A stretch of DNA of 22,187 nt. It comes from Solirubrobacterales bacterium. GTDB taxonomy: Bacteria > Actinomycetota > Thermoleophilia > Solirubrobacterales > Solirubrobacteraceae. The notes beneath the pieces are model-generated. The model was not told where the DNA came from. It saw nothing but the letters and a program-made list of their open reading frames with translations, and made no database searches. The stretch is taken from NCBI GenBank assembly GCA_003151895.1, contig PLYX01000103.1, positions 5,579 through 27,765 on the forward strand. The letters run 5' to 3'. Positions 7,040-14,962 of the stretch are shown piece after piece. Position 1 is the first letter of the stretch. Each line of letters starts with the position of its first letter. A program made the translations under genes and the position numbers.

Positions 7040-8568
7040 TGAACCGTCGCCGCTCCAACTCCCTGGCAGGCAGCCCGCTCCTGATCGGCGCTGTCACGAC
7101 GCTGATCGTGGTCGTCGCCGTGTTCCTCTCCTACAACGCGAACAACGGTCTGCCGTTCACGCCCACCTACGACATCAAGGTGCAGCTGCCGGAGGCATCG
7201 GGCCTGCAGAAGGGCAACCAGGTGCGAATCGGCGGCGAGCGCGTCGGGGTGGTCAGCTTGCTCAGCCCCTATCAGGATCCCGCTACAGGCCGCGTCACGG
7301 CGATCGTGTCGCTCAAGCTCGAAAAGGCCGTGGAACCGCTGCCGGCCGACACCACCGCGCTCGTGCAGTCAGTCTCGACGATCGGCCTGAAGTACCTGGC
7401 GCTCGAAAGGGGTCATTCCGCGCGTACGCTGAAGGCGGGTGGGACGATCCCCGTCTCACAGACACGCGAACCGGTCGACATCGACCAGTTCTTCGACATG
7501 TTCGACAAGAAGACGCGGGTCGCCAACCAGGTGAACCTGACGAGCTTCGGCAACGGCTTGGCCGGCCGCGGGATCGGGCTCAACAAAACGTTTGCGACGC
7601 TGCGCCCGCTGGTCACGAACGCGATCCCCGTCCTGCACAACCTCGCCTCGCCGCAGACCGGCTTCGGCCAGCTGTTCGTCGCGCTCGACCGCGCCGCCAA
7701 AGAAGTGGCGCCGGTGGCCGATGAACAGGCCGCCCTCTACAGCGACCTCGACACGTTCTTCACCGCCTTCGCGAGCGTCGCCCCATCGCTCGAACAGGCG
7801 ATCGAGGGCGGACCGCCGGCGCTGCGCCAGGCGACCCACTCGCTTCCGTTCGAGGCTGAATTCGTGAACAAGAGCGCAGACTTCATGCGCCTGCTGCGAC
7901 CGAGTGCGAGCGTGCTGCGCACAGTCGCGGCGCCGCTCGGCCATGCCTTCGAAGTCGGCGCCGTCAACGTGCGTGCCGCAACTGCCCTCAACCGTGAGCT
8001 CGCCGAAGCCTCGCAGGCGTTCGCCGCGTTCGCCAAGAACCCGATCGTGATCAGTGGGATCGAAGACCTGACGCACACACTTGGCCTCGGAAACCCACTC
8101 CTCGCGGGACTCGCTCCGGCGCAGACGAATTGCAACTATGTGACACTCACGTTCCGAAACCTGGCGAGCCTCCTATCTGAGAGCGTCGGCGTCGGCACGC
8201 TCGCCCGAGCCGCCCCCGTGCTTGCGCCGCAGGGACCGAACAACGATGGATTCCCCAGCTCGGCGCCGGCCAACGGTCCCTCGATCGATCACACCTCGAC
8301 GGTGGGAGGCATCGCTCCGAAGCCGATCGACGACAACCATCTGCACGTCAACCCATATCCGAACGTCGGCGGCCCGGGTCAGCCACTCGAGTGCGAAGCG
8401 GGCAACGAGACCTACACGAAGGGCACGGCCGTGATCGGCAACCTGCCCGGAAACCTGGGGACCAAGCACGAAGCGACCACGCGCGAACAGAATCTCTATA
8501 GCGAAACCTACCCGGCCCAGACGCTCGAAGCCCTCGGCGTGACGACTTCGAAAGGTGCAAAGAAATGA
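7039..8568 (+). CDS. Mce family protein 3
   Basis: 509 aa if started at ATG 7039 (1-nt overlap, TGATG); GTG 7036, giving a 4-nt GTGA overlap and one extra residue, is equally possible. Basic N-terminus MNRRRSN, membrane anchor at about 12-31, MCE core at about 38-118 (TYDIKVQLPEASGLQKGNQV, then RIGGERVGVV), helical region to about 360, and a long polar C-terminal tail rich in Asn, Pro and Gly. The only two cysteines are in the C-terminal part (QTNCNYV and LECEAGN). The product ends in a Lys-rich SKGAKK. The downstream gene starts within its stop (ATGA), so the two are translationally coupled. Which classical letter (A-F) it corresponds to cannot be decided by eye. Confidence 0.87.
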   Translation: MNRRRSNSLAGSPLLIGAVTTLIVVVAVFLSYNANNGLPFTPTYDIKVQLPEASGLQKGNQVRIGGERVGVVSLLSPYQDPATGRVTAIVSLKLEKAVEPLPADTTALVQSVSTIGLKYLALERGHSARTLKAGGTIPVSQTREPVDIDQFFDMFDKKTRVANQVNLTSFGNGLAGRGIGLNKTFATLRPLVTNAIPVLHNLASPQTGFGQLFVALDRAAKEVAPVADEQAALYSDLDTFFTAFASVAPSLEQAIEGGPPALRQATHSLPFEAEFVNKSADFMRLLRPSASVLRTVAAPLGHAFEVGAVNVRAATALNRELAEASQAFAAFAKNPIVISGIEDLTHTLGLGNPLLAGLAPAQTNCNYVTLTFRNLASLLSESVGVGTLARAAPVLAPQGPNNDGFPSSAPANGPSIDHTSTVGGIAPKPIDDNHLHVNPYPNVGGPGQPLECEAGNETYTKGTAVIGNLPGNLGTKHEATTREQNLYSETYPAQTLEALGVTTSKGAKK

Positions 8569-10070
8569 GCCGCGTGCGCTGGTGGCGCCGCTACGACCAG
8601 CTGCCCGTCGTCGAGCTGCAGAAGTCAAACCCGGTGCGCTTCGGGATTGTCGTGCTCGTGGTAACCGCGATCGTCGTGTACTTCGGCTTCACCAAGCACA
8701 TCCCGTTCAAGCACGGCTTCCGCCTGAAGGGCGTCTTCTCGACCGCTGTGAACATCAGCCCCAAATCGCCGGTGCGCGTCGCGGGGGTGCTCGTCGGGAC
8801 CGTCAGCTCGATCGAACGGGTCGGCAACACCGGCGTGGTGACGATGGAAATCACGAAAGGGGGCCTGCCGATCCACCGCGACGCGACGCTCAAGATCCGC
8901 GCGCGGATCCTGCTCGAAGGCAACTGGTTCGTCGACCTGCAACCCGGCACGCCGTCGTCTCCGACGGTCTCCTCGGGATACACCATCCCCATCACCCAGA
9001 CCGCCGACCCGGTCCAGCTCGATCAGATCCTCGATGCGCTCAACACCGAAACACGCTCCAACCTGCAGACACTCTTGGCGGAATTCGGCTCGGCGCTCAC
9101 GCGCAAGCCGACTCCCGCGCAGGACGCCGAACAGAACCCGGCCGTACGTGGGCTGAACGCGGCCCAGGCGCTCAAAAAGTCCTATTTCGATGCCCCGGCC
9201 GGACTGAAGGGCGGCGCGATCGTCAACCAGGCGATCGGCGGCGTCGAACAGCACGATCTCTCCAAGATGATCGCCGGCATCGAGAAATTCAGCGCAGCGC
9301 TCAACGTCCACGAGCAGCAGCTCGGCGAACTGGTGGGCAACTTCAACACGTTCCTCGGCTCGCTCGCCGCCCAGTCGAGGAGCCTCTCAAGCGCGGTGGC
9401 ACTGCTGCCCAGCACGCTCCAGAACGCCGGGCGCGCTTTCACGAACTTCAACGCCGCCTCGCCCGCGATCAGGAAGTTCTCGCTCGACCTGATCCCCGGT
9501 GTCGAACAGACCCCCTCGACAATCGCCGCGGCCTTCCCGTGGATCGAACAAACGCAGGCCTCGCTCGCCCCGAGCGAGCTCGGCGGCGTCGCCAAGGGAC
9601 TGCGCGAAGCCGCCCCGACGATCGCCGGCCTGATCGTGCCTCAGCCCGCCTTCTTCAAACAGACCGACCTGTTCTCCAAGTGCTTGAGCAGGATCTTCTA
9701 CCCGGCCGGCAACACAAAGCTGCAGGATGGCTCGAGCACCTCGGGCGTCGAAGCCTATAAGGAATTCTGGTACTCGATGGCGGGTCTCGCCGGCGTCGGC
9801 CAGAGCTTCGATGGCAACGGGCAGCTGACGCGCTTCATGGTGGAGACGGGCAACCAGACGCTGCGCTCGGCGCCCGCGACGGCGGTTGGCACAACGAGCC
9901 AAAAAGGGCTGAGGCTGCTCGCCCACACCTCTCAGCTTCCGCTGGGCACGCGCCCCGCGTTCCCAGCCAGCGAGCCGCCGTACAGGCCGCTCGTGCCGTG
10001 CTACACGCAGACGCCGCAGAACATCAACGGACCATTGGCGCAGGGTCCCGCTGACGGGAGCGAACCATGA
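8565..10070 (+). CDS. Mce family protein 4
   Basis: 501 aa from ATG 8565, overlapping the previous stop by 4 nt (ATGA), with AAAGGTG about 8 nt upstream as Shine-Dalgarno. The basic/aromatic cytoplasmic N-terminus (MSRVRWWRRYDQ) is followed by a membrane anchor at about 26-43 and an MCE core at about 50-130 (FRLKGVFSTAVNISPKSPVR, then VAGVLVGTV). The helical region contains several Gln/Glu-rich heptad-like stretches. Two cysteines only, both C-terminal (SKCLSR and LVPCYTQ). The tail also has an aromatic stretch (KEFWYSMAGL) that might pack on a membrane or partner. It is one subunit of the presumed Mce hexamer. By hand count Glu is written about 14 GAA to 6 GAG, opposite to genes beyond 14 kb. 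Confidence 0.87.
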   Translation: MSRVRWWRRYDQLPVVELQKSNPVRFGIVVLVVTAIVVYFGFTKHIPFKHGFRLKGVFSTAVNISPKSPVRVAGVLVGTVSSIERVGNTGVVTMEITKGGLPIHRDATLKIRARILLEGNWFVDLQPGTPSSPTVSSGYTIPITQTADPVQLDQILDALNTETRSNLQTLLAEFGSALTRKPTPAQDAEQNPAVRGLNAAQALKKSYFDAPAGLKGGAIVNQAIGGVEQHDLSKMIAGIEKFSAALNVHEQQLGELVGNFNTFLGSLAAQSRSLSSAVALLPSTLQNAGRAFTNFNAASPAIRKFSLDLIPGVEQTPSTIAAAFPWIEQTQASLAPSELGGVAKGLREAAPTIAGLIVPQPAFFKQTDLFSKCLSRIFYPAGNTKLQDGSSTSGVEAYKEFWYSMAGLAGVGQSFDGNGQLTRFMVETGNQTLRSAPATAVGTTSQKGLRLLAHTSQLPLGTRPAFPASEPPYRPLVPCYTQTPQNINGPLAQGPADGSEP

Positions 10071-11575
10071 GCCCCGAGCAGCATCATGGCGACCGCGGTC
10101 TGCGCGACCAGATCGGGCGCTACCGCACGGCTTTCATCTCGGTCGTCGCGATGATCGTGGTCGCGCTGTTCGTCGGCGGCTACATCCTCTCCAACGAGCG
10201 CCTCTCGCTGCCGGGCTGGGTGCCCGTGCTCGGCAAGAGCTACGTCACGTTGAAGGCCGACTTTCGCACCGCCCAGGCGGTCACGCCCGGTCAGGGTCAG
10301 TCGGTCACGATCGCGGGCGCCAAGATCGGCGAAATAGCGAGCGTCCAGTCAAACGAAGGCGACGCGCTCGTGACGATGAACATCACGCCCAAGTATGCGC
10401 GCTACATCTACCGCAACGCCACGATGCTGCTGCGCCCCAAGACCGGGCTGAAGGACATGACGGTCGAGGTCGACCCCGGCACGCCGAGTGCCGGACACGT
10501 CCCGAGCGGCTACACGGTGCCGCGGTCGCAGACCGCGCCGGATGTGAACTTCGAGGAGTTCCTCGCTTCGCTGGACGGTGAAACGCGTGTCTACCTGCAG
10601 GAGCTGATCGCCGGCGCCGGCCAGGGGCTGAAGGGCAACTCGGCGAACCTGTCGGCGACATTCAAGCGCTTCGACCCGATCGCGCGCTATGCGCGTAAGA
10701 TCACCGCGCAACTCCAGTTGCGCAGCAAGAACATCGAACGCGCGATCCACAACTTCCAGTTGATTGTGAGCGCGCTCGGAAACAAGGACACCGAACTCTC
10801 CGCGCTGGTGGACGCTTCCAACGCCGTCTTCCAGACGTTCGCCGAACAGGACCAGAGCGTCCAGCAGACGCTGCACCTGCTGCCCGGGGCACTTTCCAAG
10901 ACAAAGGCTGGGCTCGGCAAGCTCGCAACGGCATCCGGCGTGCTCGGGCCGACGTTGACCCAGCTCGAGCCGTTCGCGAAGGCGCTCGCGCCCGCCCAGG
11001 AAGCATCGCGTTCGCTCTTCAAGCAGAGCACGCCGATCATCAAGAACGAGATCAGGCCGTTCGCGCGTCAGATCCTGCCGGTCGTCAACCAGCTCGAGCC
11101 ATCTCTAAAGGAACTCGGCGAAGCCTTCCCGGGTCTCGCCTCGAGCTTCTCCGTGTTCAACGAATTCTTCAACGAGCTCGCCTACAACCCCGGCCCCAAC
11201 CAGGGCGGCTTCCTGTTCTTCCTGGACTGGGCCAACCATGACCTCAACAGCGTGCTCAGCACGACGGACGCCCACGGGCCGTTCGGGCGCACGGTCGCAT
11301 ACCTGAACTGCGAATTGCTCCCGCTTCTGCAGGGCGTCAGCGAAATAAACGCAACGGTGAAGCTGCTCGTCGCGCTCTTCAATCCGCCGTCGGGGGCAGA
11401 ATGTCAGGCGCAGGGCTTGGTCACGGGAACCGGGACTGGGACGAGCGCCGGCAAGGCCGCCGCCGCGCGCATCCGAACGCACCCGGTGTCGGGCAAGGGC
11501 TTCACGATGAAGCTGCTCGGCTCCAAGCACAGCGCCTTCGGACGGCTGGCCGCCGCGAGCGGGGGAGGTCACTGA
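10067..11575 (+). CDS. Mce family protein 5
   Basis: 502 aa from ATG 10067, with a 4-nt ATGA overlap with the previous gene. The cytoplasmic N-terminus of about 20 residues is hydrophilic (MSPEQHHGDRGLRDQ), the membrane anchor is at about 21-42, and the MCE core at about 59-138 (SYVTLKADFRTAQAVTPGQG, then VTIAGAKIGEI). A long helical region follows with repeated Gln/Leu-rich segments. Two cysteines only, in the C-terminal part (LNCELL and AECQAQG). The C-terminus carries a Gly/Thr stretch and a basic segment. GGGGGAGGT at 11561-11569, inside its 3' end, is the ribosome site for the next gene. Presumed subunit of the Mce conduit. Confidence 0.87.
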   Translation: MSPEQHHGDRGLRDQIGRYRTAFISVVAMIVVALFVGGYILSNERLSLPGWVPVLGKSYVTLKADFRTAQAVTPGQGQSVTIAGAKIGEIASVQSNEGDALVTMNITPKYARYIYRNATMLLRPKTGLKDMTVEVDPGTPSAGHVPSGYTVPRSQTAPDVNFEEFLASLDGETRVYLQELIAGAGQGLKGNSANLSATFKRFDPIARYARKITAQLQLRSKNIERAIHNFQLIVSALGNKDTELSALVDASNAVFQTFAEQDQSVQQTLHLLPGALSKTKAGLGKLATASGVLGPTLTQLEPFAKALAPAQEASRSLFKQSTPIIKNEIRPFARQILPVVNQLEPSLKELGEAFPGLASSFSVFNEFFNELAYNPGPNQGGFLFFLDWANHDLNSVLSTTDAHGPFGRTVAYLNCELLPLLQGVSEINATVKLLVALFNPPSGAECQAQGLVTGTGTGTSAGKAAAARIRTHPVSGKGFTMKLLGSKHSAFGRLAAASGGGH

Positions 11576-11576
11576 G

Positions 11577-13145
11577 ATGCAGAAGCGCGCGCCGACGCTG
11601 GCAAACATCCTCGTGATCGTGCTGTTCGCTCTGAGCTGCTTCGGGCTGTTGCTGTTCCTGTGGGAGTCCTTCGGTGGGGCCGTGCCGCTCAAGCCGAAGG
11701 GCTACCGCTTCACGGTCGCCTTCCCACGCACGCTCGCGCTCGCCGAACAGTCCGACGTGCGCATCAGCGGCGTCAACGTCGGCCACGTGATCAGCCTCGC
11801 GTACGACAAGGACGGACGTGCGCACGCATCCATTGAAATCGCCGGCAAGTACGCGCCGATCCCCTCCAACATGCACGCCATCCTGCGCCAGAAGACACTG
11901 CTCGGCGAGACCTACGTGCAGCTCAAGCCGGAGGGCGCCGGCGCGCCGGCGCTGCCCGACGGGGCGCAGCTTCCCAACGCCCAGGTCGAACTGTCGGTGA
12001 CGCTCGACGACATCCTCGCCACGCTGACCCCCCAGACACGCCAAAACTTCCAGCTCTGGATGCAGTCGCTGGCGGAAGGGCTGGGCGGTCGTGGCGAAGA
12101 GATCAACTCGTCGTTCGCGGTCATCCAGCCATTCATCGAAGACGCCAACAAGCTGACCACCGTTGCGGCCTCCCAGGAGGGGGCGCTACGGGCGACGATC
12201 CACAACTCGGGCGCGGTGTTCGACGCGCTCACCGCACGCGAGGGCCAGTTCCGCGGCTTCATCTCAAACGGCGAGCGCACGTTCCACGCCTTTGCGCAAG
12301 CCAGCCAGGCGTGGGCGGAAGCATTCCGCGAACTGCCCGCCTTCGAGCGCAACTCGCAGACGGCGCTGCGCAGCCTCGACAGCTTCGCGACCGACACCAC
12401 CCCGCTGCTCGACCAGCTGCGCCCCTTCGAGGAGCAGCTCACCCCGCTGCTGCAGGCGGTCAAGCCGTTCACGCCGCCGTTCGACTCGCTGCTGACTTCG
12501 CTCGGACCGTTGGCGAAGGCCGCCAAGACGGGCCTGCCGGATGTCAAGAAGGAGACCGAACTGACCGTCCCGCTGCTCGCCGCCACGAGCCCGGTGCTGC
12601 ACAATCTCAACCCGTTCTTCCAGTATCTGAGCGAATATGCCCCCGAGTTGCAGGCGTTGTTCGCCAACGCGACGGCCGCAACTCAGACCCACGAAAAAAA
12701 CAAAAACATTCCCGGCGGTCCGCAACAGCACTTCCTGAAGGCGATGCAGGTGCTCACGCCGGAAGGTCTTGCCGTCTACCAGCAGCGGATCGGCACGAAC
12801 CGCGCGAACGCCTACCCCCAGCCGGGCGCGTTCCACTCGCTCGCGAGTGGTCTGTCGGTGTTCAGCAGCGCGTCATGCGCCAACTCCGCTCCATCGTTGA
12901 GCGGTCCGCCGCTCGGCACGATCACCAACGAAATCATCGAACAGCTGATTGGGCTGGAACCGGGCAGCGGGAAGGAAGGCCCTGAAGGCCACCCCGGCGT
13001 CGAAAATCATTCCCTCTACCCGCCTGTAGCCAACAATCCGGGAAAGGCATCCAACTCGATTCCGGCGCCCGCCTGCAACCAGCAGGGCCCATTCACGTTC
13101 AACGGCGAAACGAGCCAGTTCCCGCACGCCACGCCGTCGAAGTAG
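11577..13145 (+). CDS. Mce family protein 6 (last gene of the mce operon)
   Basis: 522 aa from ATG 11577, one base after the previous stop, with GGAGGT at 11564-11569 giving ideal 7-nt spacing. Very short basic N-terminus (MQKRAPT), membrane anchor at about 8-29, MCE core at about 43-125 (RFTVAFPRTLALAEQSDVR, then ISGVNVGHV), long helical region, and a C-terminal tail with two cysteines (SSASCANS and APACNQQ). A further cysteine lies inside the membrane segment (ALSCFG), but residue -3 is Ala and hydrophobic residues continue after it, so I do not call a lipobox. No canonical terminator follows; the convergent tetR gene ends 77 nt downstream. Confidence 0.87.
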   Translation: MQKRAPTLANILVIVLFALSCFGLLLFLWESFGGAVPLKPKGYRFTVAFPRTLALAEQSDVRISGVNVGHVISLAYDKDGRAHASIEIAGKYAPIPSNMHAILRQKTLLGETYVQLKPEGAGAPALPDGAQLPNAQVELSVTLDDILATLTPQTRQNFQLWMQSLAEGLGGRGEEINSSFAVIQPFIEDANKLTTVAASQEGALRATIHNSGAVFDALTAREGQFRGFISNGERTFHAFAQASQAWAEAFRELPAFERNSQTALRSLDSFATDTTPLLDQLRPFEEQLTPLLQAVKPFTPPFDSLLTSLGPLAKAAKTGLPDVKKETELTVPLLAATSPVLHNLNPFFQYLSEYAPELQALFANATAATQTHEKNKNIPGGPQQHFLKAMQVLTPEGLAVYQQRIGTNRANAYPQPGAFHSLASGLSVFSSASCANSAPSLSGPPLGTITNEIIEQLIGLEPGSGKEGPEGHPGVENHSLYPPVANNPGKASNSIPAPACNQQGPFTFNGETSQFPHATPSK

Positions 13146-13222
13146 GCGGCGCCCGGTCCGTCACACACTCATCGCCCGGTCCTGGTCCCGCGACCCGCCC
13201 GCGCGGTCCCACCGGGAAGGCC
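13146..13222. other. Convergent intergenic spacer with 10-bp direct repeat and weak hairpin
   Basis: CGCCCGGTCC occurs at 13151-13160 and again at 13174-13183, 23 bp apart. CCGCG (13189-13193) can pair with CGCGG (13202-13206), and CCCGGT (13176-13181) with ACCGGG (13211-13216), giving an irregular stem that may serve as a bidirectional terminator between the mce operon and tetR. There is no T-run in either direction. Confidence 0.35.
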
Positions 13223-13906
13223 TCAGCGCTCGCGCAACCCCGCGACTGCCAGCGCGCGCGCGTGGTCGAGGTAGGGGAGCAGTGCGAAGTAGGTGAGGTC
13301 GGCGTGCAGTGTGGGCAGCTCGGCAGTATCTCCCTGTAGGACGCGGCGGTGCACGATCGAGGCGATCCCACCGACGATCGCCTCGGAGGTCTGCCTCGGC
13401 AGGTGCTCGGTGTTGGACGAATACGAGCGGCCCTCCTCGATCAGCGACGTGAACAGCGCGAGCGCTGAGCGCTGGCGCTCACACGCCGCGGGTCCCGCGC
13501 TGAGCATCTCGACGAGCACGACGCGCGCTCCGTCCGGATGGCGTGAAAGCGCGTCGAGCAGGCTCTGCAGAGCCAGCCGCACCTGCTCGGGCCATGGAGC
13601 GACCCGCTGGAACTGCTCGAGCGCCGAGCGTTCGGCGCGGCCGATCAGATCGTCCACCGCCTGCAGGAAGCAGTCGTGCTTGTCACGGAAGTGCTCGCTG
13701 AACACCGCCTCCTGGACGTCGGCGCTCGACAGCACGCGGCTGACGGTCGTGCGGTCGTACCCTCGCAGCGCGACCGTCTCGATCATCGCCTCGAGCAGGC
13801 GCCTGCGTGGATCGAGACGGGGCGCGATCTGGGCGGCGGCCGCTGCGGCCGGAGATGAGTCCGGTATCAACCCTGGCTCGGGGCCGGGGCGCCTGTGGTG
13901 AAACAT
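13223..13906 (-). CDS. TetR family transcriptional regulator
   Basis: 227 aa. Start ATG 13906 has GGGAGGT (complement of 13912-13918) about 6 nt upstream. After a Pro/Ala-rich N-terminal extension of about 30 residues, a TetR-type helix-turn-helix lies at about 34-80 (RRRLLEAMIETVALRGYDRT, then TVSRVL...VFSEHFRDKHDCF), followed by an all-helical ligand/dimerisation domain. TetR proteins bind inverted repeats as dimers and release on ligand binding. It is divergent from the MceG-like ATPase gene and convergent with the mce operon, so it is a likely candidate to control both itself and the ATPase. The ligand is unknown; a lipid or acyl-CoA would fit the neighbours but this is inference. Its promoter carries an inverted repeat that could be its own operator. 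Confidence 0.85.
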   Translation of the reverse strand: MFHHRRPGPEPGLIPDSSPAAAAAAQIAPRLDPRRRLLEAMIETVALRGYDRTTVSRVLSSADVQEAVFSEHFRDKHDCFLQAVDDLIGRAERSALEQFQRVAPWPEQVRLALQSLLDALSRHPDGARVVLVEMLSAGPAACERQRSALALFTSLIEEGRSYSSNTEHLPRQTSEAIVGGIASIVHRRVLQGDTAELPTLHADLTYFALLPYLDHARALAVAGLRER

Positions 13907-13927
13907 GTTCCTACCTCCCAGAACCCG

Positions 13928-13956
13928 ATCGTAGACCCAATGGCCTTGGTATTCAA
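13928..13956 (-). promoter_or_regulatory. Candidate tetR promoter
   Basis: On the minus strand TTGAAT (complement of 13951-13956) and TACGAT (complement of 13928-13933) are separated by exactly 17 nt, each matching sigma70 consensus at four of six positions. The expected start point is near 13921, about 15 nt before the ATG, leaving room for the Shine-Dalgarno. Confidence 0.5.
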
Positions 13957-13958
13957 GG
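13944..13958. promoter_or_regulatory. Inverted repeat over the tetR -35 box, possible TetR operator
   Basis: CCTTG-GTATT-CAAGG is a perfect 5+5 bp inverted repeat that covers the tetR -35 hexamer. Position and symmetry suit autorepression by a dimeric regulator. A second, weaker symmetric element, GTAC-N6-GTAC, lies at 13966-13979 toward the ATPase gene. Confidence 0.4.
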
Positions 13959-14010
13959 TGGATATGTACGGATCGGTACCAGCGTGCGCGGCGGCGCCGG
14001 TGTGGTCGGG

Positions 14011-14039
14011 TTGATCGGGTCTTCCACGATCACTAGTAT
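14011..14039 (+). promoter_or_regulatory. Candidate promoter for the MceG-like ATPase, predicting a leaderless mRNA
   Basis: TTGATC (14011-14016) and TAGTAT (14034-14039) are 17 nt apart, each with four of six consensus matches. The expected start point falls at about 14046-14047, on the GTG start codon itself. No Shine-Dalgarno precedes that GTG, which agrees with a leaderless transcript. Confidence 0.5.
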
Positions 14040-14046
14040 CTGCGCC

Positions 14047-14952
14047 GTGGAGAGCGTCGGTGGTACTCACGAGGAGGACGGGGAGAGCGAGGGGGTTGTC
14101 GATCCTGGCGTGGTTGTGGGCGTCGAGGACGACGGAGAGGAGTTTCAGTACCACTCCGGCGCGGGCGACCTCGACCTGGCGGGGGAGGCCACCGACCGCA
14201 AGTGGTCGATCCGCTGCGTGGACGTGGTCAAGCGCCTGGCGGGCATCCCGGTGCTCAACGGCCTGAACGTCGCGATCCCCGACGACATGGTCACGGTCGT
14301 GCTCGGCCCCTCGGGCACCGGCAAGAGCGTGCTCATCAAGCACCTGATCGGCCTGATGTTCCCCGACTCGGGCGACGTCCAGGTGCTCGGCAACTCGGTC
14401 CCCAAGCTCACGATGCCCAAGCTGCTCGAGCTGCGTCGCAGGATCGGCGTGCTCTTCCAGGACGGCGCTCTGTTCGGCTCGATGTCGGTGTTCGACAACG
14501 TGGCGTTCCCGCTGCGCCAGCACACCGGCATGTCCGAGAGCCAGATCGGCGAACGGGTGCGCCAGCGCTTGGCGGACGTCGGCCTGGCCGAGGCCATGGA
14601 CGACTCCCCCTCGCAGCTGTCCGGCGGGATGCGCAAGCGCGCCGGCTTCGCGCGCGCGCTCGTGACCGAACCGGACGTCGTGATCTTCGACGAGCCCGAC
14701 TCGGGCCTTGACCCGGTGCGCACGGCGCTGCTGTGCGAACTGATCAAGGAGATGCACGAGGTCAACGGCGGCACGTATATCGTCGTGACCCACAACATCG
14801 CCTCGGCGCGCCAGATCGGCGAGTACATCGCCCTGCTGTGGCGGGGGCGGATCGTGGAAGCCGGCGACGCCGAGCGGATGTTCTCCTCGGAGAACCCGTT
14901 CGTGCGCCAGTTCCTCAGCGGGTCGGCCGCCGGCCCGCTGGGGATGGATTGA
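14047..14952 (+). CDS. ABC transporter ATPase, MceG/MlaF-like
   Basis: 301 aa from GTG 14047, selected because a promoter places transcription start at that codon; the frame is open further upstream but would run across the divergent promoters. Residues 1-50 are an acidic extension (16 Asp/Glu, no Lys/Arg). The ABC domain follows: Walker A GPSGTGKS (87-94), Q-loop LFQDGALFGSMSVFDNVAFP, signature LSGGM (191-195), Walker B VVIFDEP (D215-E216), D-loop SGLDP, and switch His H249 (VVTHNI). The Q-loop region closely follows the MlaF/MceG pattern (LFQxGALF...VFDNVAxPLR), so it probably energises the Mce system by ATP hydrolysis at a YrbE/MlaE permease on the inner face of the membrane. It is separated from the mce operon by tetR. 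The aldo/keto reductase follows after 10 nt with its Shine-Dalgarno over this stop. Confidence 0.88.
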   Translation: MESVGGTHEEDGESEGVVDPGVVVGVEDDGEEFQYHSGAGDLDLAGEATDRKWSIRCVDVVKRLAGIPVLNGLNVAIPDDMVTVVLGPSGTGKSVLIKHLIGLMFPDSGDVQVLGNSVPKLTMPKLLELRRRIGVLFQDGALFGSMSVFDNVAFPLRQHTGMSESQIGERVRQRLADVGLAEAMDDSPSQLSGGMRKRAGFARALVTEPDVVIFDEPDSGLDPVRTALLCELIKEMHEVNGGTYIVVTHNIASARQIGEYIALLWRGRIVEAGDAERMFSSENPFVRQFLSGSAAGPLGMD

Positions 14953-14962
14953 GGGTCCACCC

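Noticed and set aside
11577..11670. Lipobox in Mce protein 6 (ALSCFG), as in lipoprotein MceE types
   Set aside because: Residue -3 is Ala and the cysteine is in the middle of the hydrophobic segment with hydrophobic residues after it; no convincing lipoprotein signal in any of the six.
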